Origin: Loxodes magnus
Taxonomy: Eukaryota > Ciliophora > Karyorelictea > Loxodida > Loxodidae
DNA: 64,000 nucleotides
NCBI GenBank assembly: GCA_946699065.1
Contig: CAMPDV010001544.1
Location: 26,129 to 90,128, forward strand
Direction of reading: 5' to 3'
The translations under genes were made by a program, and so were the position numbers. Positions 25,383 through 39,182 of the stretch are shown here, one piece after another. The notes beneath the pieces were generated by a model. It searched no databases. It saw only the letters and a program-made list of their open reading frames with translations, and had not been told where the DNA came from. Numbering within the stretch: the stretch's first letter is position 1; the number at the start of each line of letters is the position of its first letter.

Positions 25383-26227
25383 AATTAGACTAGAAAAAAT
25401 GAAATAATCAGTAAGATAATTCTATAAGATTTGAGGCAACTTTTTAATTGTATTGAAAAGTAGAATCTAAGCAACTAATGCTACTTTGCTCTTAATGAGG
25501 TTAAATTAATAGCTTAGAACATAAATCTTGCCTAGTATTTATTGTCATTTTTAAAAGACGTAGCAAAGATTAAGAACTAGACATTAACGATACTAGATAT
25601 CAAGCTTAACTTTAATAAAATCACTCTTTATAAGTGTTTCAGCAACTTGTTAAATAGAAAAGACAAGCAGCACTAAAAATATTTCTAAAGTTTAAGATTA
25701 CCAGATAAAAATCTTAAAAGTCTTAGGCATAAAAGATCTCTACAAATACTTAAAGTAAAGTATAAATAGATATAAAAGATATATAAAGTAAGCTTGATTT
25801 AACTTATAATAACTAAGCTAAAAAATCATAAATAAACCTTAGCTGATATAATAAGCAGGCTAATAATTTATCTTAATACATTTCTTAAATATAATATTAA
25901 TCTTCAGCTTATGCTACTAAATATCTAAACTTAAAGCTAAAATTACTTATTAAGCTATAACTAGAATGAGAGGTAGAGACTCTAATCTCTCATATATTTA
26001 ATATTTCTTCTTTTCTAATCAAGCTTGGTTTTTTTTAAGTTATGCAGGAATTCTTGAAAAGCTTTTATTCAATCATTTGAAATATAAGATTAGCTTTCAA
26101 GCAAATATCTTAAGTATAATTTACTCTTTGATATAATAGAGATTATAGAAGATTTAGAAATAGATGAAATGAAACTAAATTATTTGGATTGCTATAAGAA
26201 AAAAAATGTTTGGCTGCTTTATTTTGA

Positions 26228-27739
26228 AATCAGCTTGGATTTTCGTTTACAGTTGCGTTTAAATAAGATTATATACTACTGTTGAGTCCTTTAATCTCGT
26301 GAGATAAGGATAGGTAGCTTTAAAAAGTCTCAAGTGCTTTTTAACCTTTTTAAGAGAAAATAAATTTATCAAAGTGACCTCTGAAAGTTCTAAGCAAGAA
26401 ATTTTTACATAGCTGCAAGATCTAGGATAGGATTTCAGTGATAAGATTTTAAGTATTTGGAACATAAAACTAAGAAGAGTATTCTTGCTATTATTCCCTG
26501 AGTCTGATTCCTCGACTTCAATATTTAGCTAAGCTTAATTTAGATAAATCAACTTGAACATTGGCCATTCTTTTGGCTTTCAGTTAATAATTAGCAAATT
26601 CCATAAAAACTATAAAGTTTAACCAGAAATTTCTTCACTTACATCAGGTATTTTTCCATTTGAAGATAGTATTTTACTCCTTGGATTTCATTTAAGAATG
26701 ATAGGTCTTTAACTTAAATTGGTTTAATTACTTTATAATTTTCTTTTTTATCTTTCAATACATGCTTTCATCTCTTTTTTGCTGCTTCTATCCTCCTTTT
26801 TATTCTTTTTTCATATAGAGTGATAGATCAAGGTTTTCGACTTGTCTTTCAGCTAAGATCTCTCAGTTATCTAGCAAATATTAGAGGGATTTAATACTTG
26901 AAAGATTGATTTCTTTTTCTTCAATAGAAAACAAACCATTTTCTTCAATGTACGGATACCTTTTCCTTAGCTCTTTAACTTTGTTGCTTCAATATCGCTA
27001 TTATATATACTCTAGGCTTTTAACATTCAACACATATAGATCTGCTATCCTTCAGAAGACAAATGTCTATTTTCTTCAGCAGCTTCATAATATCAGATTT
27101 CACAATCATCTCTTCGAGTTCTTAGTTATAAGCATTAAATTGGTCTAAATCATATAAATCATCTTAAATACTCTAGAACCCATTTCTCTATTCAATTATT
27201 TGCTTAATTTACCACAAAGTTAGCTTTGACTTTATATCAGCAGATCATTTAGCTTTCTACCTTATAACTTCATCTTATTATTTCCTTTTCTTTACTTTCT
27301 TATTACTCTTCCCATTTCCTTACTATAACAAATAATCCAATATTCTACCTAAAGCAGAACAGAAATTAATACAGCTTAGTCAATTTTTTCTTATAATATA
27401 GCCAATTTATATGATAAGCTCCTTCGAGCATTTTGCAATAAACTGAGTATTTGCTAGACAAGCAGTATAAAAAGAAGCATATAACAGCTCTAAAATTTTC
27501 TTAAAATATGAAATAGACACCAATTAAAAGTGTAAAAGCTACTATGAATAGAAATTTATCTCTAAGTTATGATGTCAGTTATGGAGAGCTTGTATCTTAG
27601 TTGAAGTCCAATGAATAGAATTAAAGCTAAGTTTAAGCATCAGAACTGAAAGATTATAGTGTAGTTTTGCAGAAAGATAAAGTGAACCTCTCTTATATCT
27701 TGATGGACTCTCAGCAGTAAAATTTTTCTTTGTAGCCAT
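26228..27739 (-). CDS. Multi-exon protein with Leu-rich 3' part
   Basis: Not assigned to a family. ATG 27739 opens MATKKNFTAESPSRYKRGSL. The frame holds to about 27,011 (LEEMIVKSDIMKLLKKIDI, CLLKDSRSICVEC). A 13-nt GT...AG segment at 26,998-27,010 joins it to KELRKRYPYIEENGLFSIEE and LLDNWEILAERQVENLDL. Two further frame changes lead to IEVEESDSGNNSKNTLL and FQILKILSLKSYPRSCSYV...LELSEVTLINLFSLKKV, which looks like leucine-rich repeats. It is transcribed away from U3 copy 2, which lies upstream in the opposite orientation. Frame changes without good intron candidates mean it could be decaying. Confidence 0.45.
26998..27010 (-). other. 13-nt intron
   Basis: GTATATATAATAG on the - strand. Its removal joins CVECQKPR to RYWSNKVKELRKRYPYI in one frame. 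GTTAAAAGCCTAG a few bases upstream is an alternative of equal length. Confidence 0.45.
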
Positions 27740-28183
27740 TTGTAAGGAAATAAAATTTAGATTCTTTTTTATAGGAACTTATTTCTTTTTTTTGCTTATG
27801 AAGATATAAAATAGTGAAGAAGGAAATTCATATTTCTGAAATTATGGGGTTGCAGTATCAAGATAACTGTAAAGCTTGTAGCCTAATAATAACACTTTTT
27901 TATTTTTATACATCTTACCGCTTTCCTTTTTCGATTTATTTGTTAAGCTTTGCTGTCTGATATTTTATACAAATAAAAAACTATAAAAAATAAATAAATA
28001 ATGAAAAAAATTAAAAATATATGAATAAAAATTATAGCTTTGTCTCAGTCAATTTTTATATAAAAATAAATATAATAATCCTACTTAAAAAAAATAGTTC
28101 TTTATTTATTTTATAATATTTAATTAATTATTAAAATTAAATAAATATTTCTGTAATTTTTTAACTTTAACATTTTTTCCTTT

Positions 28184-28240
28184 AAAACCTTAATGAAATA
28201 AAGAGATAATAGAATAAAAGGAGTAAGGAGAGAAAAGAGT
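28184..28240 (+). promoter_or_regulatory. Conserved upstream element of U3 copy 2
   Basis: The same purine-rich block as upstream of the other U3 genes, starting AAAACCTTAATG. Confidence 0.6.
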
Positions 28241-28391
28241 AAGACTGTACTCGTACAGGATCACTTCTATAGGAGATTCTACTCGTTTGCTCCAACAAAC
28301 GAGACTCCAACCCAATCTAGGAAGATGATTAACGCACTTTTCCCAGCAGGAGGTTTCGATGACGCTATTGGAAAAAGTGGTTCTGACTAGA
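28241..28391 (+). ncRNA. U3: U3 small nucleolar RNA, copy 2
   Basis: Identical by eye to copy 1 over 151 nt, including the GCTATTGG loop, so the two arose by recent duplication or are kept alike by gene conversion. Followed by TTCTTATAATTAAATAG, which is partly shared with the 60.9-kb copy. Apparent ORFs on the opposite strand are shadows. Confidence 0.85.
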
Positions 28392-30310
28392 TTCTTATAA
28401 TTAAATAGAATTATTCTCAAAAATATCATAAACAAATTCCTTAGCAAATTTGTAATTATCATAGAAACAGTATCAAATATAATTTTTTTTCATCAAAGAC
28501 ACTAGGAAATAAACATCGAAAATAAACCTTTTTTTAATATGCTTAAAGCATAATAATCATTTAATATTTAGATAATATTAAAATAAAAAACTACATTAAA
28601 TATAGCAGATTAGTTATATAGAAAGTCATCGAAATCTAAATAATTATTTTATTTCATTTATTTTAATTGAATAGCACTGCAATATGTTTAAAAAAGTATC
28701 TGAATAGTTTGCCTCTTAAAAATAGTATTTTTAAATTTGAATATTTCAATCTAAAAATTAAGGAATTTATAAAAATAATGCCGAAATTTGTCTGAGGATT
28801 CAACTCAGTAACTCAACAATATTAAACAAAAACTATTATAAAACCAAGAAACACTTATAGAAGAAATTTCCATGAGCTTTCATTCTATTTTTTTAAGTTG
28901 ACTCATAATTAAATGATCCAGAATTAGTTATTCTTCTAGTTAAATTATAAAAAGGATTAACTAAGAAATGGATATATCAATGAAAGCTAAATGGTAGAAC
29001 AATAATTATATTTATCACTATGATAATATCAAAGAAAGATCAAACTAGAAAAAAGAATAGTTAAAGCCTTTTTAATTAAGTCTAAATAAAAAAATATCTT
29101 AATCTTTATCTTCTTCAGTAAAGAAACGTATCAAAAATAATTTCTGCTATAAAACAGAAAAATTATACAATCTTTAATAAAAATTAATAGCGAGTTTCTC
29201 TAAAAAAACTAATTAAAGGAATTAAAACTTTAAAAATATTTATTTACAATAGCTAAAATTTCTAAAATTAAGCTATTCTTTTTATAATATATCCATTATT
29301 TAGTGCTATACTACATCAACTTAATCATAGCCATACTTCTAAAGTTGCTTTTTAAGTTGATTCATAACTTATAATTATATTCTTATACTCTTTTAAAATG
29401 ATGAAATTATTTTACTTTGCTAACAAAATAGAATAAAAAAATAAACACTAGCATTTAAAATAAAAGTTGCTATATAAATAAATCTAATAATTTATACTAG
29501 AAATTAATTTTTATTTGCTCATTAAGAATCTTAGAGCTTATCCTCTATTTTTCTTAACTTTATCTTTAAATTTATTTTTTAAATGAGATACATTTACATC
29601 AAAGTAGCATACATCAAATAAATCATTTTCAATTATTAATCTAACATCTATGTTTAATCCTTAGTTAACTTGATAAAAATACTAGTAGCAATAAAAGATA
29701 GACAGAAGGTATTAAAGAAGAAATTTTAAGAATTATTTGATAGGAGCTGCAAAATTCTATTGCCTTAGTTAAATTTTTAGATAATAGCAATGGATAAAAA
29801 TAACTATAATCTTCATTATTATAAATATTAAAACTTTATCCAATCAATTAGCCACTTTTTTCTCTTTTATAGCAAGTTTTATCTATTTTTAAAACTAAAA
29901 TTGATTTAATTTAATTTAATCACTTATAGAATTTTTTAATTCCTGTATACACTTTAAATATAAAACTTACATTGTTGTATACTAAAAGACCTTATAGCAA
30001 AAAAGTAAAGAGGCGCATTTTAACTAAATAGATTATTTAATATATTTACAGATTTAAGGATAGAAGTAGAAAGGTAAAACTTGTAATTATTTTAAGTAAA
30101 GAGCTAAGAAATTCAGTTTAATTTGAAGTTTATAACTTAATTTTTTAAAGTTCTAGTTAAAAATCTAATTTAGAGATAAGGGTAAATAGTTTAATGAATG
30201 AGTTGATTTAGTTAGCAAATTTAAAGTTATAAAGTTATCTTAGAATATTGCTAAATTTTAAATTTTTCTATTCGGGCATATAAATTATTGTTCTCCTATT
30301 TTTTTATAAA
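28392..30310. other. Intergenic AT-rich stretch
   Basis: No frame I would defend. A short charged stretch near 29,690-29,760 (KDRQKVLKKKFQELFDRSCK) could be a gene remnant. Confidence 0.4.
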
Positions 30311-33300
30311 ATGTCAGAGGCCTGCAAATGCCTTTGTAACGGAAACCGTTTAAAAATCTAAATAGTTCCTACAAAACAAAACTGCATAAGTGGTTAGAGA
30401 AATGATCAATTAGAGATGGCTTCAAATGATTTAGGAGAGCTAACTTGAAAATCCACAAGCACTTAGCCTTATTATGAAAAAAACGGAAAGGGCTTTGGTA
30501 AAGTCTTTAGCTAAAATCCAGTTCATAATAATAAAGCTGATTTTAAGATTTTACAAAATACATAGATTAGTTCTAAAAGTTCTTTAGATGGAAATTAATT
30601 TGGCTAAATAAAAACACTCTTAAACTTTATTAAAAAATAAGAAAAATAACTGAAGTATTAAGACTATGAAGAAATATAGTAATTTGGAAAATTCTAGCAA
30701 ATGTACATCTATTATGCAACAAAGAAATAAATTTAATTTACTAATATGAATCGTTTTCTATTTTATAACTCAGGACTTAAGGGAGGAGGTTGTGGAGCTT
30801 GCAAAAACTAAGAAGAAAAATATTACAACAAGAAAAATAAAAAGCAGGTTCCTGAGAATAAATAATTAAAGAGTATTATAGATACTTAAGAATAGCAAGA
30901 ATATTAGCAAGGAATATAATATATAAAATAAGGTTTGGAATAACTGGATAAATATTTGATACTGTAAGGAATTAAATGCATTGAAAAGATAGATTTTACA
31001 AAGGCAAATAATCCTCATATTCTGATTCTAAGTATCGTTTAACTTATTTCTGATAAGAGAGCAGAAAATTGGTCTCAATTACTAAAAGAGAGCTTAGTGA
31101 GGCACCTACCTGAATTACTTGAAATCTTATTAATAGATTAAGAGAATGGTAACCTACAAAACAGCAGCAAAACAAAAAAAGATCTTGAAGATTAAATTTA
31201 ATCTGGGTTAGATTTGGTCAAAATCGATAGGATTGGAGGACCTGAGCTCCAGTTTACTCTTTCTTAGAGCCATATAATATTAAAAAAGGTGTAGAATAAT
31301 GGAAAGATCGATTATTTTGATATGGGACTGAAAATTCTAAAAGTAGCTTAGTGCATTGCTAGTTTATCATTTGGATTAGGAGTTTTAAATACTAAGACGC
31401 TGGATAACATAAAAGATTTCTTTAAATGGGGGTTTGGAAAGTTAGAGGATATTTCGAACAACAAAGAACATATTTTGATTCATATTTTAGATGCTAAATT
31501 TTTGGAACTGATAAAAGATTTCTAACCACTTACATTCTAAGATTTCAAGGAAATTGCTTGAATTAATACAGAACAAAACTAAGGGTTTGCTTTTTGCTTA
31601 AGGAAATCATATTAAAATAATAGAACCTTGATTTGACTAAAGAGGCTTATAACTTTTTAGAGCAATTATGTTCAGATAAAGAATGAAAGATAAAATCTTA
31701 TGCGCTTAGAATGCTTCTAGAACTAACGATTGATAAGAAGTAGCAAGCTAAGGCTTCATAACTAAAAGAAAATATTTTAAAACAATAAATTAATTGACTA
31801 ACAGAGAATCCTAATTAAGAGTAGATTATAATAACATATCTTACAAAAAATAAAAAGGTGCTAGATTAATTAAAGATTTTGTAATAAAATTGGAATTCAC
31901 TAGCAGGAATTGATGTCAATACTTATAAATATATGAAAAATGGATTAGAAATAGAGGTATCATAGAAAAAAGACGTATATGTGAGTTTGTTTTGCGTAGA
32001 TCCTCCGAATTATTCTTAATAAAAGGATCTCAAAAAAAGCATTTACAAATTCTTGTACGATGATTCAAAAACTGGCCTATTACTCTTAGGAGAATCAGGA
32101 TCAGGAAAAACACTTTTCTTGAAAATTTTAGCTCTTGAGCTCTTATCGTAAATCCATGAATATTTACCAATATATATCTATCTTCCAAAGATAGATCAGT
32201 TCAAAAATGATCTAATAGAGTAAGGACTAGAAAACTACAAAATTAAACATTCAGAAAAATTAAATTTTAGAAAGATTTTGTTCTTGTTTGATGCTTATGA
32301 CGAGCTTTGTGAGTATTTATCTCTAATATCAACTAACAATCTCACAACTAAATACCCTTAAGCAAAATATATCATAACTTGCAGAATTAACTACGCACTA
32401 AAATAAAACGATTACAAAAAATTCTTTGCCCCCTGAATAGGATAGGAAGCTTAAATTAAATAATTATAAGAATTATATATAAAACCTTTTACTAAAGACC
32501 AAATTGAAAGTTATATAGCTCTAAAGTGTAAAAATAACGACAAATAGGATGTTTAAACTATAAAATAAACTGAAAATGAATAATAACAATCTGCAAAAGC
32601 AAGTGAAGAAATAATGAAGAGCATTTATTCTATTCCAGGCTTATTAGAAATTTTAAATAACCCTTTCATACTTTACATTTGCATTTAGGAAGATTTACTA
32701 AAATCCTTCTAAACTTTTAATGAGAAAATAAATAAATCCAAACTATATAAAGCTTTTATCGAAAACTGGTATAATAAAAATTTAGAGAAAATAGCATCAT
32801 TCAAAGAGGCTAATCAAATGCCTCAGAAAGAAATATTTGAAGAAATTTCTACCCAAGCAGCCTATTCATTAATGAAAGAAAAAGTTTCAGTGACAAGTAA
32901 AACAAAAAATGATGTTGATTGATTAAAGAATTTGCTTAAAGATCTTAATCAATAAGGATGTTTACTTACAATCAAAGAAAAAAATGAAAAAGAAAATAAT
33001 GAAGAAAAAAAAAATTAATAATAGAATTTATTCATCCTTCGATTTAGGATTTTTATATAGCTTTGGATATAGTTAATTGAATCTAAAATTTATATGTAAG
33101 TATAGAAAATGCTATCGAAAGCAGGATGAATTAAATTAATTTTATAAATAAATATGAAATAATAAGTTTCGTAAAAGAAATGGCTAATAATGAAAATATT
33201 AAAAAAATCTTCTGAAAGTAGTAGAACTCTCAAAAAAAGAAAATAGAGTAGAGAAAGCATCCGCTAATGCTATAACTCTTTTAAATTATATGGACTATTA

Positions 33301-34246
33301 ATTTATATAATTAGATTTAAAAGGAATTTAAATAAAAGGAGCAAATTTAAGCGAATCAATTATTGATTCTTGTGATTTAAGTGAATCTAATTTAGAAAAA
33401 TAAATCTAAGTCAGTTTGTCTCAGAAATGTTAATTCCAATTAATGCAATATGTAAGAAATCACATTTGGACAAAAGCCTACTTTAAAGGGTATAAAAGTG
33501 CAGTTAAATCTGTAGTGATATCCAATAAATAATAGATAAGGAAATGAAGATAAAACAGTAAAGGCATGAAATTTGCAAATGGGATAAATAAAATATACAT
33601 TAGAAGCATAAAAGTGAAATTTTATCAGTAGCTATATTTGATAAAATAATAGTTTCAAGAAGTTATGATAAAACAGTAAAGATATGAGATATTTAAACGG
33701 GATAAATAAAATAAACACTAGAAGGGCATAGAAGTATATTAAATCTGTAGCTATTTCAATTAATTAAATAGTTTCTGAAAGTGATGATAAGGTAGTAAAA
33801 GTATGAGACTTGCAAACTGGATAAAAAAAATATACTTTAGAAGGGTATGCAGGAGGAATTTTGTTAATAGCGATATCTGATAGATAAATAATATCAGGAA
33901 GTGAAGATAAGATAGTTAAGATATGAGATTTATAAATGGGAAACATAAAATAAACATTAGAAGGGCATAAAAGGGGAGTTTCGTCGGTAGCTATAAGTGA
34001 TAAGTGAATAGTATCAGGAAGTGAAGGTAATACATTTAAATTAAGATATTTATAAAAGTAAAACAGTAGTTACGATGAAAAGAAGAAAATTTATAAATTT
34101 TTTAAAAGAATAGGAAGTCAAATGGATCGCTGAAATAAATTTTTGGAAAATAAGGACTAGTAATACATGGATATAGTCTTAAAGATGCATAGCTAAGTGA
34201 TTTAAATATAAATTTGGTTTATGACGCAACTTTAAGATTAATTTGA
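30311..34246 (+). pseudogene. Decayed paralogue of the NACHT-pentapeptide-WD40 gene
   Basis: Starts MSEACKCLCNGNRLK and follows the intact gene at 2.8-7.9 kb motif by motif: KGGGCGACK, RIGGPELQFTLSQSH, Walker A GESGSGKT at 32,089, Walker B FLFDAYDEL, pentapeptides (GANLSESIIDSCDLSE), WD units and the tail KSNGSLKQIFGKQGL ending LRLI-TGA 34244. Compared with its twin it has lost frame near 31,565 (one base deleted), in the A-run near 33,010, near 33,215 and near 33,400-33,480, and it has about five WD units instead of 14. Trp is TGG in one copy and TGA in the other at several sites (for example QEW/KEW before KIKSYALRML). Truncated products remain possible. Confidence 0.85.
33480..34050 (+). 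repeat. About five WD40 units, 120-bp period
   Basis: Units recur with KIWD-like anchors near 33,560, 33,685, 33,805, 33,925 and 34,045. They are the same family as the 14-unit array but fewer and interrupted. Confidence 0.75.
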
Positions 34247-34501
34247 AATTCTTATAAATAATTTTAATCCAAATTAAATATAAAAAATAAAAATGATTAA
34301 TTATACTTTAATTTCTATAATAGTTAATTTCCCTTAACTAGCAATAAAATTATTATCTATTTTAAATTTACAGACTTTTTGTCGAAAGTTAAAATCAATT
34401 TCCTATTAACTTTAGGAATATAAATATTAAATTCTTTAGATTCTAGTTTTTTCTCAACTAGATTACTTTTGCAATATATTTATAAGTATTAAAAATTTTT
34501 A

Positions 34502-35611
34502 ATGAGCAATAAGCTAAGATTTTTTAAGGTGATAAATGTAATGCTTTAATTAAAAATAAAAGTAGTTTGAATAAATATTAATCATAGTTTTTGCATTCTT
34601 GACTAGGAGTATTTCATATCTGATAAAATATAATAGAAATAATTAAATAGAAAGTAAAAAGGTTTGAGGTAAAAGACTAAATTGGAAACTTATCATTCTC
34701 GAAATAAAAAAGGTTTTTTCAAAGAATCTTGAATAAATATCTCTTTAAATAAAAAATTATGTTGATTTAAACCTCAAAAAGTAATTCCAAATTATTTCGC
34801 ATTATTCTAATATCACACAAACACAACTGAGATAGTTCGATATAAAAATAATATTTTAAGTACGTTTCAGTTGCAAAATGGAATTCATTTGAATTATCTA
34901 AAACTGAAAAATGCAAACTAATTGCTTTATTTCCCTTCTAAAATAAAATTTAAAAATAAAAACATTTATTCTATAGTGAAAAGCTTTAAATTTATCAAAT
35001 TTATCTAAAAGATAAAAGTAAAAAGATAGATATTTAGAGAAAAATTGCAAGAAGGTGATATTGAATTAATATTATTTTATATTTGGAAGAATAAAGAAAA
35101 TCATTTAGAAAGAGAGTGTCGTTACATAATTATATATCGATAAAAATGCTTAAATTCTTTTAAATTATCAAAAATAAGTCTGCTAATATTTGGAAAATTA
35201 TTATTCAATACATTCTTACATTCTTTAAATATTAGTTTTAGTTTTGTATACATTATGACTACAATAGCCTTCATGTTAATAAGTATTATATATCCAACTG
35301 TACTAAGAATAGATTCCTTTTTTGAAATATCAACTTTTGTTTTAATAAATTTTTAATCTATCTGTTTAGTGTTTATAGTGAGATATATTGAATTAAACAT
35401 AAGATAAAACTAGATAATTATACTTACCAAAATAGATCTATTTAACTTGTTTTTAAAACTTATGTAATTAAATTCTATATCTTTATAAAGACTTAATTAT
35501 TTAACTGAAATAGTGGATAACTCAATAAAGTTTATTGCCTTATCTCCTCAAGGCAAAAGTATCACTTCTTCTTATCATATCTAGCATTAATAGAAATCCA
35601 AATGGTTATGA
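34502..35611 (+). CDS. Uncharacterised, possibly membrane protein, 369 aa
   Basis: Not recognised. ATG 34502 (MSNKLRFFKVINVML) and TGA 35609 bound one frame. Internal TGAs (34568, 34730, 34763) lie in the first quarter only. Stretches include ILDQEYFISDKIQQK, QYHTNTTEIVRYKNNILS and REKLQEGDIELILFYIWKNK. A hydrophobic segment around residues 220-290 (FSFVYIMTTIAFMLISIIYP) may span a membrane. Composition is close to that of unselected AT-rich DNA, so the call is weak. An overlapping - strand frame near 35,510-35,670 also looks protein-like. Confidence 0.35.
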
Positions 35612-36275
35612 TCTTCGTACCGTTCTTAATCTAACTTTCTTCCCTTACTAGGATGGTGCGTTTTTTTAGATTTTAGCAGATTTTCATTTTTAGTATTTTT
35701 ACTAGTTTCTTTATTTCTTAAAGGCCATTTTTTATATTAAATACCTTATTTAAAATTCACTTTCTTTAACTCCAAAGGAATTGATTTTATTGATTATTGC
35801 ATAAATAGAAAAAATTTCTTAAAACTTAAAAGGACATTTTATAACGGTAAAAGATTGTGCCAGAGAAATATTAAATAAGCTTTTATAAATAATAAGCAAG
35901 CAAAAATTTAAGCTTAGATTGCTAGAAAAATATTGTGATACCTATATCTGTTAATGTAATATAAATAATTATACCATAAAAAGCATACATGTCTTCCTTA
36001 ATCTTAAACCTTAGGTTTTAATAATCAATTAATAGTATTTAAGCTCTTTAATACTTAAATTAATTTTGAAATTAAGAGCTTTAATTATCGTTTTTTGGAC
36101 TTTGTGTAGCAAATAAATTTTGCTGAATTGATAAATAAAATCTTAATAAGAATATACTTATATTTTCAAAGTAGTATATAGATTTTAGCATTTTATCACT
36201 TAATAATCATGCTTAAAAAATGTAAAGCTCTTCAATTTTAAACCGTAAAAAATGAGAATACCATGAACTATAAAA

Positions 36276-37094
36276 TCAGGAATTAATACATTTAGCACAA
36301 AAGCTCATCTTTACTTGAATAAAGCTAAACTTTGATTATTTATTATTTTATTAATATAAGTTTATATTAAACTAAAGTTAGTATGAATGTATTAAATTAC
36401 CATTAATTTAATCTTTTTGATATAAATTGCTTTCCAATAATTTAAATCAAGTTGCTTTGTTATCTTTTACAAAAATAAAAGATTTTTGGTTTACTAAAAA
36501 ACTAATTCCATATTTTCGATACTTAATTTTTTCTTTATATAAAATTTATCTTTTATGATCTGATTCTCCTTTTTATTTTTTTTGAAAGACTTAGATTCAT
36601 TTTTTTATAAATAAATCTATATTTCTTTTTTAGAATATTTTAGCTTTCATTCTTAAAGGATGAATTTTTTAAAGTTTTCTCTATCTTAAAATTTTGATTT
36701 TAGTTTGATTTAAAGAAGCTAAGCTTTACGATATTTGACTTATAATATTTCTTCTTTTTAAAGGTAGATGCTTTACTTTTGATTAAGCTTAATAATCATT
36801 AATTATCTTTAAGCTTCATATTAACAAATTTTGGATTTACTAGTTTTCTTTACTCTATTCTTTCATCATTGTTATTATATTTTCCAATTAATTGTAAACA
36901 TTAAGTCTTACAGTTTCTCTTTACTTTTTCACCTTTATTAATTATTTTTGTATATTATGGTAAATTGATCTAAAGATAATTAAATCTATTCAATTTCTTT
37001 TTATAAATAATGATCTGAAAATGCATATCAAAACTATATATTCATAAACTTACTTATTCTATCTTTTATTCTTACTTATTAACTCATTTTACAT
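36276..37094 (-). CDS. Basic uncharacterised protein, about 272 aa
   Basis: Not recognised. Frame from ATG 37094 (MQNELISKNKRQNK) to TGA 36278. It contains VKVKKQRETVRLNVYNQLEN, MMKEQSKENQQIQNLL, KGESDHKRQILYKEKIKYRK and FVKDNKATWFKLLESNL. Very Lys-rich. The number of in-frame TGAs is near chance, so confidence is limited. Confidence 0.35.
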
Positions 37095-38169
37095 TCTCTT
37101 ACTTCTCCACTGTTTATTAAGTGATAAATAATGAAGTTCCATAAGAAAATGTGTTATTTTTATTTAATTATATATAATTTATCAATTTTTTGCTATCTTA
37201 CATCACTATTTTTTAGTTACTAGATAAGAAGAAAATAAATTGTGAACATAGTCAGATTAATTATACTCTAAAAGTTTAAAAATATATAGCTTCTATTACT
37301 GTGTTTATTATATTCTTCTACTCCAAAAGGTTTTAAGAGGAGAATTATGATTTTCTTATCTTGTAAACCAGAAAAAATTAAAAGTTAAGCTTCTCTTAAA
37401 TCCATATTTAAGAGCATTATTATCCTTTATTCTCTAATTTAAGCATAACTACTTAAAAAAACAAAATTAAAAGATTCAATATCAAGAAATAATTACTTTA
37501 TTTCATGGCCAGAATTAGATAAGATATACTCATTTAAATAAATCTTTAACTAGATCTCATCATCAGTTTTTTACATTTACTTCTTTAAAATCCCAATAAA
37601 TGTTAACTTTATTCTTACTTTGAGTTCTTACTATAATTTTTTCTTTTGCAATTTAGAAATTTTCAAATGATATTTAATACTTTTAGTTAAATTTTATTAT
37701 GGTTATTTTAAGGAGTTTAATTTGTAAGAAAAGAATGATGTAATAGTCACAGCGAAAAGTGAATAAAAAAAGTTATTAAAGATTTGATAAAAAATAATTG
37801 AATAATATGAAAATTAGATTTTTTCACTATTAAATGTAATAGAAAATCAAAAACTAAGTTAATCCTTTTTTTAAGTCAAACTTAACTGTATATAAAGTGG
37901 TTAGAGATATAAAATCAAAGGTGTGTAGAGCAAATATCTAGAAATTAAATTCAGTGCAGCATTCAATTCTCTTAGTTAAAGATAAAATTAAAAGGGTTTT
38001 TAAGAAAATAAAATATTTCTTAACAAGTATTCTTCTCCTGAGTAGCGAGCATATTACAGATTACCTTGCAAAAAACTAGTTTATTTGCAGAGCTACGCTA
38101 TTTTTTTAGATTGAGATTCTCTTCCTTACTTTTCCATCATATAATGTTCAAAAAGTAGTTAACTTTTTT
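37095..38169. other. Intergenic stretch
   Basis: AT-rich with T-runs; no supported gene. It separates two - strand genes. Confidence 0.35.
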
Positions 38170-38863
38170 TCAAATTTTTATTTGAATTATTTTATCTGAA
38201 ATTTCTCCAAAGATATCTTGTGCTATTACATCTATATCATTTCCTTTTAAAATTTTATATTCTTGTCTGTATTCTTTCCAATAGAATCTCTTAGTTGGTA
38301 GTGTAGATTTGCTTTTATGCCTTATGGTGCAAAACTGTTCCTATTTTTTTCACTCTTACTTGTAAGTCTTTGTTCATCTTTTCTTGCTTTATTGAGTCTT
38401 TTTCACTTTGCTTTTAAAATATCTTTAGATCTCTGTCTAGCTCTTCAATCTTAGTTTCATATTATTCCTTGAAATAATTACAGGATGTATGCACATTTGT
38501 GCCATTAACATGAGTCTCATAATCATTTTGGAGTAATTTCAATTCCTTTTCCAGTTTTATAACAGTCTTACTTAATCGAAAAATCATTTTTTATATTTCT
38601 TATATTCCATTCCAAAGACTATCCTTTTTTTACTCTAGTTGTAGTTTGTAGAGCATTTTTTCACTTATGCTTTCCTCCTTTATTTTTGCTTAGAGTTATT
38701 TCAGTTCAATTAATCAAGATTTACTAGTATTTCCTTGTCTATTTTGATGGAAGAACTATTTTTTTACGTTCTTCTACTCTTCTTTTAATTTTAATGAAAA
38801 AGATTGACCAGGATTAAAAAAAATTCCTTTTAGAAGCTTAAATGAAGATTTTATCTATTTCAT
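38170..38863 (-). CDS. Coiled-coil protein with one tiny intron, about 225 aa
   Basis: ATG 38863 opens MKQIKSSFKLLKG. A long coiled-coil follows (SLKLKEEQKNVKKQ, KIKEESISEKMLYKLQLEQ, VIKLEKELKLLQNDYETHV, KEQYETKIEELDRDLKIFQK). Removing 13 nt at 38,341-38,353 (GTGAAAAAAATAG on the - strand), or a 19-nt alternative starting six bases earlier, joins it to EQFCTIRHKSKSTLPTKRFY, KEYRQEYKILKGNDIDVIAQ and DIFGEISDKIIQIKI before TGA 38172. It resembles in style the coiled-coil/zinc-knuckle locus at 47.4-49.3 kb. No enzymatic motif. Function unknown. Confidence 0.55.
38341..38353 (-). other. 13-nt intron
   Basis: GTGAAAAAAATAG on the - strand; its removal restores the frame between the coiled-coil and the C-terminal domain. 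Confidence 0.4.
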
Positions 38864-39182
38864 TAAAGAATTAATGATTATAATATACCTCATAAAGAAA
38901 GAAAAAGAATATAAAAGATAATAATGACTCAACATAGGAAACAATATTAATCAAGATAGAATATGCAAAGCTAAATAGAACAAATAATAGTTCAAATTTA
39001 ACATTAAATTCAGATAACATCACCCTTTTTAATAAAATCAATCAAAGTATATGGAGATAGAAAATTAAGCCTAAATAAACTAAGCAGTAAATATAATTTA
39101 AAATAATTGGTGAATTTAAATTAAATAAGAGATACATTAATAAAATATTAAAAAATAATAAAATGCTATTTTAACAATTAAT

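Noticed and set aside
28190-28462. - strand ORF beginning MIITNLLRNLFM and its relatives at 50,548-50,837
   Set aside because: They are the antisense of U3 RNA genes, and their conservation follows the RNA.
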